Positions 35,080 to 46,135 of a stretch of DNA of 64,000 bases are shown here, in pieces (position 1 is the first letter of the stretch; each line of letters opens with the position of its first letter). A program made the translations under genes and the position numbers. The notes under the pieces were generated by a model. The model saw only the letters and a program-made list of their open reading frames with translations. It ran no database searches and was not told the origin of the DNA. Location: NCBI GenBank assembly GCA_023052935.1, contig CM041294.1, positions 20,174,635 to 20,238,634 of the forward strand. The letters are read 5' to 3'. The stretch comes from Piezodorus guildinii (lineage: Eukaryota; Arthropoda; Insecta; Hemiptera; Pentatomidae).

Positions 35080-35545
35080 ATAGGCTTGCCGAAACCGAAG
35101 GTTCGATGCCGATACCATCAAACTTCGCCTGCACAGACTCGTCCAATGTTGGCCGGTCAAGCTGAGATCAGCCGCCAAGATCAGCTTTAACGCAATCCTC
35201 CCATCGACGCTTCGGCCTACCATTCGGACACCTACCAGTCGAATCAGCGAATACCAACTTTCTCAGAATCCGTTTCTCACCGAGCCCAACAATTTTACTC
35301 GCCCATTTGAGTCTCCGCGACGCTATTAACTCAATTATATTCACAGGGTACAAGTTCCGCAATTCCGCGTTGTGCAACCTTCTGAACCCTCAGTGCTCTC
35401 ATCTCTCTTCGGACCAAATATTTTACACAGTACCTTATTTTCGAAAACCTTAAGCCGTTGTTCATCCCTCAAAGTAAGCGGCCACGTTTCACATTCGTAA
35501 AGAACCGTTGGAAGAATAATAAAACATTTCGAAGCAAGAGGTAAA
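35080..35545 (-). mobile_element. RTE-1 LINE 3' end
   Basis: The minus frame 35377-35168 gives NLYPVNIIELIASRRLKWAS and FADSTGRCPNGRPKRRWEDC, an RTE-type C-terminus. Upstream, TVLYECETWPLTLRDEQR is readable. The 3' end is the complement of GGCTTGCCGAAACCGAAGGT plus (TAT)n. It was split by the RTE-2 insertion beginning at 35546. Confidence 0.75.
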
Positions 35546-36262
35546 TAATATGATCATCATCATCATCAATCCGGCGCTACAACTCGGTGACGAGTCCTGG
35601 TCTCTTCCACCAGCCCTCTCCAGTTATTTCTATCTTGTGCAGCAGTCATCTAAGTTTTGGTCTTCCTCTTCTTCTGAGGCCGTGGAGAGGTTCAGTCAAA
35701 ATGGCCTTAGGGATCGCCTCATCCTCTATTCTAGCCACGTGACCAGCCCATCGCAGTCTGCCAAGCTTCAAGGTCAAAACGACATGATTGTCCTTAAAAC
35801 CTGTATAGAGTTCATTATTGGTCCGCCTTCTCCAATGTTCATTGAGATGAACTCCCAAAATTCGTCGAAGTATTTTTCTCTCAAAGACTTGTAGGTCCTG
35901 TTCAGTTCTTTTACTGATAACCCATGTTTCTGATCCATACAACAGGACTGGGCGAACCAACGTCTTATATAGATGGAGCTTAGTCGGCCTGTCTAGGAGC
36001 CGGGAGGTGAACTCTCTTCGGAGGCCAAAGTAGCTCCTGTTTGCCATCAAAATTCTTCTTTTAACCTCAACCTCTGGTGCATTAACTTGCGTTGCAAGAG
36101 AACCCAGATAAGTGAACTGGGCCACTTTTTCAAAGTTAAAGGGGCCAACATTGATGGTCTCACCGGGTAGGGGTTCTTCTCCTGTTACCATGTACTTTAT
36201 TTTTCCCGCGTTCATCTCCAGTCCAAGCATTCTGGCAGCCTCCATTAGGGCCAAAAATCCTT
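35546..36262 (-). mobile_element. RTE-2 LINE, C-terminal half of RT
   Basis: A 202-codon open frame (36254-35646), one of the longest in the window, covers the end of the RT and the RTE C-terminus. LGLEMNAGKIKYMVTGEE and FTYLGSLATQ come first, then RPVLLYGSETWVISKRTEQD, FERKILRRILGVHLNEHW and LRWAGHVARIEDEAIPKAIL. The active-site FADD lies just upstream and is lost. The 3' end is a TGATGATGATGATG tail. The same family, with its RT domain, is at 63095-64000. It is recent enough to have kept a clean frame, but truncated. Confidence 0.8.
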
Positions 36263-36892
36263 ATTTGACAGACTGCAACGACCGTCCTATGATGATATGA
36301 ACAACTGTTTTTTAAGGTGTTTCTCAATTAATTCAATATCATTTCTGGATCGTTAAAAGTGAAAACTTAATTTACTGTAGCCTTATTACAACAGCCAATC
36401 TATGTTTCACGTATTACTTAAAAATATGGAATATTGACTCCAGTAAAATTAAACAGAAACTCCCTAACTTTACACCCTCGTCATAAAAATAGCAATAAAA
36501 TATTTAATTAAGACCCAAGAGCAAAGTGGAAATGTGATAAATTCTGACAGAGCACGGTAGGATGGAAAGCAATAAAATAGGAGAAGAGCTGTAAGGGATA
36601 TATTCGAGGCACGCGCCAATCTATTGGCCAATCTGCGAGCCAATGACAGGTGTCTTTTACATTCCTTCCCCTTGTGGTTCATCCTCAATGAACTCGTGTT
36701 TGTTAGCTCCCTTTCTTTCGGTTCGCCGCTCTTTTATTGCCATGCTGAGCCTCTTGGGTTCTTACGTGGTCAACATTTAATGCCCTTCCGGCCAACATGG
36801 CTTAGTTTCTCAAACCTTTTTCTCTCATTATTCTGTAAATATTATAAAGTAACATAGGCATTCAATTATCTCTCCATCTTAAAATTTAACTT
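36263..36892. other. Intergenic/intronic DNA with CCAAT cluster
   Basis: Single-copy by eye. It holds the CCAAT cluster below and short frames on both strands (36470-36688 minus, 36624-36857 plus) without known domains. Confidence 0.3.
36616..36644. promoter_or_regulatory. Three CCAAT boxes at exact 12-bp spacing
   Basis: CCAAT begins at 36616, 36628 and 36640, within near-repeats GCCAATCTATTG, GCCAATCTGCGA and GCCAATGACAGG. CCAAT is the NF-Y binding core. A second, inverted core (ATTGG) lies at 36623. No gene start beside it could be established, so a promoter role is only a possibility. Confidence 0.3.
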
Positions 36893-36974
36893 TAAAAAAG
36901 ATATGGTTCTCGCAACACATGTCTTTCACCAACCTTCGTTATAAAAATAAATTTAAGAATTTTCAAATACAGTT

Positions 36975-37893
36975 TTGTTTTTTTTTAAATTGTTTTATTA
37001 AGAGATAATACAATCTGCCACCTTCTGGGCAATGAGTATTAGAGATAGAATAAATCATTCATCCCATATGTACATTGTAAATAATATTAAAGAAAAAACA
37101 ATTAATAAAGACTAAACAAATAAAAGAAAATATATTTATATACACAAAATTAAATAAATACTACAAAGAAAATAATAATAACAATCTTGTTCATATTCAT
37201 CCCTATTTACAATATTTACAAACTGCCCCTGGGATCACTTGATCACTTGATCAGATCACTCAGATCCACTTGGGGATGTCGAGGCACAATGCCAGAAGAT
37301 CCCAGCGCCTCTCATTCAGCTGCTTAACTGGTAATGAGAGGCAGTGGAGGCTGCGCGAGGGCGCTAGAGCCACATACACTCGGGGCATGAGTGGAGAAGC
37401 CAGCCATTGCCAGCACTCCAATAACATAATTACAAGAGATCTCTGGGCCACTGCTGCTTCAACCTACGAAGAGGGTTATAGGGAAGTTTGGAACTAAAAA
37501 GGGAGTTTGCCAAGGGATTAGGAAGGTGAGTAAGCTTCTGAAGGAAGATTGTGAATTTGGAGGGGATTAGATCAAGGACAAATGGGATATTCAGGTCATG
37601 GTGTAAGGTTTTGTTGGTGACATAATATGAGGCATCTACTATTGTTCTGAGGACTTTAGACTGAAAAGATTGGATACGTTTGATATTCGAAACCTTTGCT
37701 GTTCCCCACAGTTCAAGTCCGTAGGTCCAAATTGGTTTAAGAATAGTCTTGTAAATTAAGAGTTTGTTGCCCGTTGAGAGATGAGATTTTCTGTTTAGTA
37801 GTCTATATAGCTGGCCATATCGTCGATTGAGTTCTTGTCGTTTGAGTCAAGTATGGGGGTTCCATGTCAGTCTTTTGTCTAAGAGGAAACCAG
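36975..37893 (-). mobile_element. LINE-J insertion with 11-bp TSD
   Basis: CAAATACAGTT occurs at 36964-36974 and 37894-37904, bounding the element. The minus strand carries the Jockey-like RT end (complement of CCCCACAGTTCAAGTCCGTA, encoding TYGLELWG) and 3' UTR. The RT active site is beyond the 5' truncation. The insertion is in Rep-A copy h. Confidence 0.8.
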
Positions 37894-37943
37894 CAAATAC
37901 AGTTAGACGTGAAATATATAGTTAAAGTAAAAACGTTAAAAAA

Positions 37944-38465
37944 CTTTTTTTTCTCTTCATATATCTTTATTCACAACTGTCAGAAGCTATCGAAAAATCA
38001 GCAAATATGCTTTCAGAATGTAAGATCAGAAATGGTAGGCATGGGTAAGGAGAATGCCCAGCAGCACCCCTTTCTAGGCTATAATTGTCCAACGGAGGTC
38101 CCTCATCCAGCTTCTCTTCAGCCTTCTTCTGACTGGCATTTAAACTATTGACATGTCGTTAATCAGTCTATTGTCATTTCAGTTAAGTTTACTTTGAAAA
38201 CGAGATAGAGTGTTCTTATATGTTGGTCGACTGTTGGTTGGAGTAGGTCCGTATGCAGGGATCTGTTCAAGAAGCTGTCGTTATGAGTCTTAACAATTTA
38301 GATTTAAATGATTGCAGTTTCTGTATGTAAGTCTTTTTTGCTAAACCAAAATTTTGTGAAGCGTAAGTCGATATTGGCTTAAGATTTAGATAAAAGAGAG
38401 GATAGTACTTACAGTCGGTGGTTGAGAGTCTAGAGAGTGCAGATTTAATTAAATTTTGTTTCAAC
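37944..38465 (-). mobile_element. LINE-K insertion in Rep-A
   Basis: The minus frame 38473-38267 gives YPLFYLNLKPISTYASQNFG and KKTYIQKLQSFKSKLLRLIT, a Jockey-type RT C-terminus like that at 29780-30240. The 3' UTR ends with the complement of TATCTTTATTCACAACTGTC. Exact borders are uncertain by a few bases. Confidence 0.65.
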
Positions 38466-38644
38466 GTAATCATGTGTTTTATAAAATAATATATTGCATT
38501 ATTAGCTACAAAAATTGAGGCAGTGTTAAATAGCTTTTAATCACTTTCTATTTACTTCAACGATTTCGTACATAAGATAATATTTTTCAATAAACTTTAG
38601 CTTTCCAACGGTATATTATACTCGTGCATCTATACCAATGCTCT

Positions 38645-38677
<33 letters not shown>

Positions 38678-38935
38678 GCATAAACATTTTGGTTTCTCAT
38701 TTTTCCTTTAGTTGGATACCGAATTCGTTCAACTTATATATTTACCCGCTTTTCTTTTTTAATGTTAACAAAATGGAAAGGTTAGTTTTTTCGCATCTGC
38801 AAATTTTAAGGTACTTGAGAGGAAGAGAATATCGGTATTTTACCATTGTCAAGTTATGAAACCAACATCATATTATGGCCCAATAAGTTTTGCAACCATA
38901 TAGGGAGTTTTATCAAAACAGTCATACCCTTTTTA

Positions 38936-39816
38936 ATTTAACTTACTATATGTAGTAAGGGGAAGTATTGCGATCGTGAAAATTTTGGAATTCCAGTTTT
39001 CAACGCAAATACACGTTTTAGGGTCCCCTGAGTCCAAATAACCAAGTCCCGCAAAAAGGTCTGTGTGTGTGTGAGTCTGTCTGTGTGTGGTAACTGCCGG
39101 GCGGTAAGTCCTATGAAACTGAAATTTCATATTTGAGACAACTATACGCCCGAGACGTGACAAAACTTTTTTCATCTAAATGAGCTTACCAGAAGAGGCA
39201 CTTTATACTACGCATTTTGCACTTTTTTTCGATTTTCTCGAAAACGGTTCAGAAGATTTTGATTAAACTCGCTATATCGATGTAAAATCAAGTGGGCTTT
39301 AATATCATGTAGGTTTTATTCTGATTAAAATGGTTTGACAGGGCTTAAATGCCGATATTTACCTTTAATTTTGTAGATTCAATAAAAATAACTATATTAT
39401 CTTGTTAACGCTGATGAAAAACAGGTAAATATATAAAATGAATAAATTCGATACCCAACTAAAGGAGAAACAAAAAAAATATTTTGTTAATGCAATTTTT
39501 CGTTTTTGAACATAAGAGCAGTAATATATATGTATGATATACTGTTGGAAAGCTAAAGAATTTAGAAAAAATATTATCTCACACACAAGCTTTTAAAAGT
39601 TAATAGAGAGTGATGAAATGAACATAAAACTAAGTAATTGTTTTGGATAATAATCTAATAGATTTTTTAATAAAACACATGTTTCTATATAAATTAAATT
39701 TAATTAATTCCTTAATAGTTTCACGTATTTTCATCTCTAACTGTTTTTGAAAATTCTTTCATTGATTTTAAAAATGGAGGTAAGAGAAAGTCGTGTGTTG
39801 CCCGCACCAGATTTTT
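38936..39816 (-). repeat. Rep-A copy i
   Basis: From AACTTACTATATGTAGTAAG to GTGTTGCCCGCACCAGATTT. Its minus frame 39175-38933 contains THTDLFAGLGYLDSGDPKTC. It is flanked on both sides by Rep-A pieces in the opposite orientation. Confidence 0.8.
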
Positions 39817-39825
39817 TGAAAAGTT

Positions 39826-40100
39826 CATTATGCTTAGTAAAAAGTGGCATTTCCGGTGCGCTGATTTTGATTTAAAAAGTTACTTTAACATCGGAGACAT
39901 GTAGAATTCCTAAATATTAAATTTAAGTTTCGTACGACTTTTCGTTTCTATGCTAGACTTATCATACAAAGACTTGGTTATGTGGACTCAGGGTACCCTG
40001 AAACGTCTATTTCCGTTGAAAATTGGAATTCGAAATTTTTTAAGATCGTAGTACTTTCCCTTACTCTATATTTCATATTTAAGTAAGAGGAAGTAAAAAA
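39826..40100 (+). repeat. Rep-A copy j, tail part
   Basis: Holds AAAAAGTGGCATTTCCGG, ACTTGGTTATGTGGACTCAG and the tail TAAGTAAGAGGAAGTAAAAA. It is followed by AATCTGGT, the first bases of a Rep-A head, hinting at tandem copies. Confidence 0.65.
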
Positions 40101-40195
40101 TCTGGTAAATTTACGTTGTTATTGCCGAACACACAAATTAAAGTTGACATAAAAATTCGATACAATAAATTATCAAATATTAAAAACCTATATGT

Positions 40196-40460
40196 GTTAG
40201 TAGCAACGGGATCTAATAGATAAGACAGTAGACTACTATTTTCTGAAGATGGATTCGAACTCAGCCTAGGCAGGGTGATTATTTATGATGTTACCTAGGG
40301 GAATCATAGTATAGCCTTCTACGTGTCACTCGACTGGCGTAAAGTGGGTGTCCGAAATAGGGAAAAATCCTAGAGGCTGAGTGTGATAACTGATTAACTC
40401 CTTGCACTGCCTTAGACCTATAAGAGCGGATCCCTATACATACGTCTGAACCCAATATCA
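40196..40460 (+). repeat. tRNA-like SINE candidate
   Basis: A box-A-like GGGATCTAATAGATAAG and box B GGATTCGAACTC are spaced about 50 bases apart, as in a tRNA-type Pol III promoter. There is no acceptor-stem pairing. No second copy of the body was recognised in the window. Confidence 0.3.
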
Positions 40461-40983
40461 TTAATAGGTTCTAAAGTTACAGGATTTTTTTAACTTGAAA
40501 CGAACCAAAATAAAAAGTTATTTTAAAAAAAACAACAACAGATAATAGGGTTATTCTGAAGATTCTTTTCAACGAAAGATTCCCATGAAGTAAAGAATGG
40601 ACGAGCCTAAAGAGATTCTTATGACCCCACCCTTGAGCAGATACAGCCAGTCAGACTTGCAAACTAGGGATTAGAAGAACAGGCCGATACGAACTGATCT
40701 ATCCAGATTCATATATAAAATTCACAGAAAAAAAAACCAGGAAAGGTGGAAACACTAAAACAACAAGACTTTTTTTAAAAATATATATAATTATTTACAT
40801 AAATAATTTCATTCGGTTATATCAGAAACGAAACTTGTTATTTTTACAGGCTTTGAACTGATAGTAGCCTAAGGTTTTTATCTCAACATTTTATATAATA
40901 TTTATAATTGTTAAATCTTAAAACTGACAAATATAATTTAGAAATGGATTTTTCATATAATATATTTTTATATTCTTATCTCA
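40461..40983. other. Intronic AT-rich DNA
   Basis: Nothing recognised. Confidence 0.3.
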
Positions 40984-41907
40984 TTGGGTTGTTCCACATG
41001 AAATGAGCGTTTTTATAGTTTCTGAAATACATAAAGGATTTCGTAGGTCTCTGTTGTTTTTTTCCGAATGTTTACATATTTAAAGTAAACAGTTACTAAT
41101 CCTCTACCTTTGTATTATAATCATTAGCTTCCCAATCAATTACCCACTTATTAGTATACCTCCAAATATGAACAAGGAAACAGGCGATTTTCGAGTAATA
41201 TATTTGTACGAGTTTAAAATCGGCCATACAGCAGCTGAGGCCGCTAGAAATATTTGCAAAGGGTTTGGGGATGGGAGTGTTAATGAACGGACCATTCGCC
41301 GCTGGTTTGCTAAGTTTTCAGCTGGGGATACCGACTTGGAAAACGTGCCCCGAGGAAGACCTCCGTCCGCAATAGGCAACGATGTCCTCAAACATACAGT
41401 AGAAGGAAACCCCTACCAAACAGTTAAAGGACTCTCTGCACAACTAAATGCAAGTGCATCTACCGTTTCCAGACATTTAAAGTGTATTGGGAAAGTAAAA
41501 AGCTCGATGCATGGGTACCTCATGATCTCACTGAGGAGCAGCAAGACCCCATCTTTCAAAACATACCGTGCAAAAATTGAAAGAACTGGGCTACGAAGTT
41601 CTTCCGCACCCGCCATATTCTCCCGACATATGACCAACAGATTACCATTTGTTCAGGAATTTAGACAACTTCGTCAAAGGAAAACTTTTTGAAAATGATG
41701 ATCAAGTAAAAAGTGCGTTTTCAGATTTTGTTTCAATTCAAAGCTCAGAGTTTTTCAGTTCGGGGATAAAAATGTTGGTGTCACGTTGGGAAAACTGTGT
41801 AGAAAAAGAAAGGTAAATACTTGGAATAAAATTATCTTGTTTTTATATCGTATTTTTAATAAAAGTCCTTTACCTTGAAAACGGACATTTCATGTGATAC
41901 AACCCAA
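40984..41907 (+). mobile_element. mariner-A copy 4, best preserved
   Basis: The left end TTGGGTTGTTCCACATGAAA and right end CATGTGATACAACCCAA are inverted repeats. TA follows on the right and CA (from TA) precedes on the left. The open frame 41168-41692 encodes the first HTH (YEFKIGHTAAEAARNICKGF; RTIRRWFAKFSAGDTDLEN), the RGRPPS linker and the second HTH (LNASASTVSRHLKCIGKV). It then goes out of frame at the shared deletion that removes the first two catalytic Asp. An intact mariner transposase has about 345 residues. This frame has 174, the last ~60 read out of frame. Confidence 0.85.
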
Positions 41908-42142
41908 TATAAATGTCAAAATATTATTTCTGAAATAAAGGATTCGTAGAGGGAATATTAACTTAAATATATTCAATGTAAATGTAATATTTTTTCTACT
42001 AAATTATAATTGTAGTATAAATATGACCATTTGATGAGAAAAAAAAAAACCAGCCATATAGAAAACATTAAAAAATATACATAAGAATGAGATATCAATT
42101 ATGAAGACTCAGTTTTGCTATCTTCCTAATTTACATTCTTCT

Positions 42143-42174
42143 TCATGAATTTTCTTGTTTAGAAGAATATCCAT
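42143..42174 (-). CDS. Candidate gene M, possible last exon
   Basis: On the minus strand an acceptor (GAATGTTTCAG) lies 21 bases after a very long T-tract, with no AG in between. It is followed by two bases that complete a GAT codon with the last G of exon 2, then GYSSKQENS and TGA. The product of the three exons would be 87 residues. No AATAAA was found close downstream, and an exon this short can arise by chance, so it is less secure than exons 1 and 2. Confidence 0.35.
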
Positions 42175-42193
42175 CTGAAACATTCATAGCATC

Positions 42194-42298
<105 letters not shown>

Positions 42299-42776
42299 AC
42301 AGCTTAATAATTAAGAAAATTACTCGAAATTAAGTAAATGTAATAAAAGATTATTAATGTCATGTTTGAAGTATAGTAATTTTTTAATAGTTTAAACACA
42401 ACTAGAATAATACTTTTATCAATAATGCTGGTAATTAATGTGAAGTTAAATTATTTTTAGTTATTAATATTATTTTTGTAGTTTAACAATTCATAAACTG
42501 TTAATCACAAAGCAAAAGCGAGCTTGACTTTTGAGTCAATTACGGTGATTTAATCATTTAATTTTAACTTACCTACTTCAATTATTTTAAAAGTTTGCAG
42601 TAGCTTTTAATGGTTTTTATTTATTAATGTATTTTTTATTGATTAATAATTTGAATTCTTGTACATTTGGTCCTCAAAACTCTTTAAATTAAAAAAAAAA
42701 ACAACAACGGAAGAATTAGTAAATCTAATACCTGTGTACATCGTTTCTTGAAACAATGCTTCTAAAATAAGAACAA

Positions 42777-43045
42777 AATCTGGTACGCGCAACACACGAC
42801 TATCACTTAATTCCGTTGATAAAATTAATTTTGAAATTAAAAAAAAAAAAAAACATAGAGATGAAAAAAGATCTAAGAATTAATTATGTAAATTTTCGAT
42901 AAAAACATATGTTTTATTAAATAATCTATTATATTTTTATCTATAATAATTAGTTAGTTATATCGCCTTTTAATTACTCTCCATTAACTTTTACGATTCC
43001 GTGTATTACATAATATTTTGCTTTCCCACGGTATATTGTACATCT
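42777..43045 (+). repeat. Rep-A copy k, head only
   Basis: AATCTGGTACGCGCAACACA to CCCACGGTATATTGTACATC. It is truncated after the TTTCCAACGGTATAT landmark. It lies in the proposed second intron of gene M. Confidence 0.7.
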
Positions 43046-43299
43046 ATATAATTATCCTTAAAATAGTATCTGAAATAATCGGTTTACTAAAACTTCAAAC
43101 CGATATAATTAAAAAATAATTGTGCTTTTTCTGATTAAATTCAATGAATGACAATTCAGAAAGAGGATATTCACAGAACGATAAACAAGAACAATATTTC
43201 GCCAATTAAAATTTAGTTTATAAATAAGAATTCGACTAGCCTATACTACGGCTCTGTACTAAACTCTTTTAAAATATATTGTACATTCCTGCTACTCAC

Positions 43300-43479
43300 C
43301 AATATTTATACAATATTTTTCCGTCGAGATTCTTGAAGATTCCTCTTTATTCTTGTTATAATAGTTCGACTCATCGTCGCATTTGGAATTTTTGAATGTG
43401 AAACCAACAATTCTAGGAGGATCCCTTGGTTCTTCGTCTCTATATCTCTCGTCGCAGTTTGTATCTTCATCTTTGTTAC
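43300..43479 (-). CDS. Candidate gene M, exon 2
   Basis: Minus-strand acceptor TTTTGTATTTTCAG is followed by 180 bases that stay open, then the donor ATTG|GTGAGT. Read in the phase set by exon 1, the exon gives R (split codon), then NKDEDTNCDERYRDEEPRDP, PRIVGFTFKNSK, CDDESNYYNKNKEE and SSRISTEKYCINI. The next codon starts with G. The peptide is hydrophilic, acid-rich in its first third, with three Cys, and looks disordered. No family is recognised. Unlike its surroundings, the stretch has no homopolymer runs or TE similarity, and its GC content is higher. Both flanking introns hold Rep-A copies. A different frame over the same DNA opens with ATG but ignores the splice sites. Confidence 0.55.
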
Positions 43480-43570
43480 CTGAAAATACAAAATCTTAAA
43501 TTATTATAGAAATACTTGATCGGTTTATTGAACATATTAAGTTATTTTTTTTTCTAGATTAAACTTAAAA

Positions 43571-44764
43571 ATCTAGTGCGAGCAACACACGACTTTCACT
43601 TACCTCCATTTTTAAAATCAATGAAAGAATTTTCAAATACAGTAAGAGATAAAAATGCGTGAAAATATTTAAGAATTAATTAAATCGAATTTTTATAGAA
43701 ACATGTGTTTTATTAAAAAATCTATTATATTATTATCTAAAATAATCAGTTAGTTTTATCTTCTTTTCATCACTCTATATTTATTTTTAAATGCTTGTGT
43801 ATGAAAGAAAATTTTTTTCCAAAATCCTTAGCTTTCCAACGGTATATCATACATGTATATTACTGCTCTTATGTTCAAAAACAAAAAAATTGCTCTAAAC
43901 TTTTTTGTTTTAGTTTTCTCCTTTAGTTATTTTTTAAATTCGCACAACTTACATATTTACAATTACACACTTAAATAAGCACAGCTTAACTTCCTTTTGT
44001 TTATTATTTATTTTATTTCATAATTTTTTACATCATTTATCAACGTTTTGGGGTTCTTTTCCCATTTTCAAGACTTATTTTTTAAAAGCACTTACACATA
44101 TATAATTCATTACAAGGTAAGGCAACGAACACCCATTTAGACGAATAGCAGTAAGCTATGGAGTGAAGTAATGAATGAAGTATTGTGAAAGTGATTTCAA
44201 AAAGTAAGTCTTGAAAATGGAGAAAGAACCCCAAATAAAAATAAAATAAATAAAAAATAATGAAATAAAATAAATAATTAACAAAAGGAAGTTAAGGTGT
44301 GCTTATTTAAGTGTGTAATATTAAGAAAAACTTACAAAATTTACCTATTTTTTTATCAGTGGTAACAAGATAATATAGTTATTTTTATAGAATCCACGAA
44401 ATAAAATATTAAAGGTCATTAAATTTTACATCGATACAGTGAGTTTAATCTAAATCGTCGGAACCGTTTTCGAGAAAACCGAAAAAAGATGAAAAATGCA
44501 TGGTATAAAGTGCCTCTTCTGGTAAGCTCATTTTGATGAAAAATGTTTTTTAACGTCTCGGGCTATAGTTGTCTTAAATATGAAATTTCAGTTTCATAGG
44601 ACTTACCGTTTCCACCTGGGAGTTAACACACACACACACTCAGACCTTTTTGCGGGACTTGGTTATTTGGACTCAGGGGACCCTAAACTGTGTATTCCCG
44701 TTGAAAACTGGAATTAGAAATTTTTCACGATCGCAATACTATATATAGTAAGTGAAAGTAAGAA
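43571..44764 (+). repeat. Rep-A copy l, with foldback insertion
   Basis: Head AATCTAGTGCGAGCAACACA at 43571 and tail ATATATAGTAAGTGAAAGTA at 44764, interrupted at 43961-44321. It occupies most of the first intron of candidate gene M. Confidence 0.8.
43961..44321. repeat. Foldback element in Rep-A, ~15-bp TSD
   Basis: The left end AATTACACACTTAAATAAGC pairs with the right end GCTTATTTAAGTGTGTAAT. Inner pairing includes TTTTGGGGTTCTTTTCCC and CCATTTTCAAGACTTATT against AAGTCTTGAAAATGGAG. AACTTACATATTTAC before it and AACTTACAAAATTTAC after it look like a target duplication. The AAGTCTTGAAAATGG core is shared with the foldback at 61488-61828. Confidence 0.7.
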
Positions 44765-45012
44765 CTAGTGAAAACTAGTAGAACAGGTTCTGCCCTTAGT
44801 TAATAACTATAACTGAAGAATATTGTATTCTCCATACACTTTTTTTGTATTGTAATAGAATACAAATACCATAAAGATATTTTAGGGTTTGTTCAACAAA
44901 AATATAACATACTTTAAGGAAAATAAGTAGTTTATATGATAATTAATGTAATTATTTATTCGTAATATAGTAATTTATTCGTTGCGTTAATAAATGATTT
45001 AATTTGACTTAC

Positions 45013-45064
45013 GTTTCAACGATCGATTCAAATTGCTCTTAAACACTTCACATGGGGGATCCAT
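45013..45064 (-). CDS. Candidate gene M, exon 1 (start)
   Basis: On the minus strand ATG at 45064 opens 17 codons (MDPPCEVFKSNLNRSLK) plus one base, then a perfect donor, AAAC|GTAAGT. The leftover C joins GT of exon 2 to make Arg, in the one frame of exon 2 that continues to its donor. Upstream of the ATG the context is GAACCGCTATGG, with G after ATG, and TATAAT lies at 45131-45126 about 65 bases before it. The predicted start has no signal peptide. The intron to exon 2 is 1533 bases and contains Rep-A copy l. Function is unknown. Gene M lies antisense within the first intron of candidate gene P. Confidence 0.5.
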
Positions 45065-45379
45065 AGCGGTTCAAAAACGTTTGGAGAAACAAACCGACTC
45101 AGCTGCAAATTCTAATTTTAAATTAATTATAATATGTACACAAGTGTTCGGAAAACGATGACTCGTGATCTAGAAATTGCGCAGTTTAAGATTATTCCAT
45201 GATACTATACAATGTTTTAATGATACCAGTTTAATATTGTTCACACCTTAGGAACGAAAAATCTTTAAAAGTTCTAAAAGAGGTTAATATGTTATTTAAG
45301 TCCGAATTAATTGAAATATAATAAATTCCACTGTAGCAGGGCTAATTTGCAAAATGAAATATTGTATAATACTTAATTT

Positions 45380-46135
45380 AAAATCTGGTGCGCGCAACAC
45401 ACAACTTCACTTACCTCCGTTGTTAAAATCAATTTTATAAGTTTTAAATACATTTAGAGATTAAAATAAATTGTTAAAGAAAAAATTAAATTAAGTTTGA
45501 ATAGAAAGATGTGTTTTATTAAAAGATCAATTATACTATTAACTACGACAATTAGATTGTTGTATTAGCTTTTAATCACCCTCCATCAACTTTTAGAATT
45601 TTGTGTATATGATAGTATTTTTCTAAAATCTTTAGCTTTCCAACGGCATATTATACATCTATATTTCTGTTTTAATGTTCAAAAAAAACAAAATTGCATA
45701 AAAAAAATATGTTTGGACTTTTCTCCTTTACTTGTTTATCAAATTCGGTCATTATGCATATTTAGTCGTTATTTATCAATTCTAATAAGATGATGTGCCT
45801 TTTTTTTTTATAAATCTACAAAATGAAATATACTTCAGAAGAAGAAAATTTAAAATATTGGTATTTAAGCCCTGTCAGACTATTTAAATCAGAAAGGCAC
45901 CTACATAATATTAAAGCCCATTTAATTTTACATCGACATAGCGAGTTCAATCAAAATTGTTGAAGCCGTTTTTAAGAAAATCATAAAAAGGTGCAAAATG
46001 CATATTATAAAGTGGCTCTTCTGGTTAGCAGATTTTGATGAAAAAGATGCTGTAACATCTCGGACGTATAGACATATTAAATATGTAGTTTTAGTTTTAT
46101 AGAACTTTTAGTTTTTGTCTATATTTTCATAAATC
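45380..46135 (+). repeat. Rep-A copy m1, tail missing
   Basis: Head AATCTGGTGCGCGCAACACA through AGCTTTCCAACGGCATATTA and GTGGCTCTTCTGGTTAGCAG, ending near TTTTTGTCTATATTTTC. Confidence 0.75.

Larger units (their letters stand above)
36893..38935 (+). repeat. Rep-A copy h, split by two LINEs
   Basis: Pieces of one copy lie at 36893-36974 (GGTTCTCGCAACACATGTC), 37894-37943 and 38466-38935 (AATCATGTGTTTTATAAAAT; TTTCCAACGGTATATTATAC). LINE-J and LINE-K insertions separate them. The tail is missing and the copy abuts copy i in opposite orientation. Confidence 0.7.

Noticed and set aside
42571..42605. Minus-strand exon ending GTAG|GTAAGT
   Set aside because: Its acceptor is poor, and in the phase set by gene M exon 2 it hits a stop after five codons.
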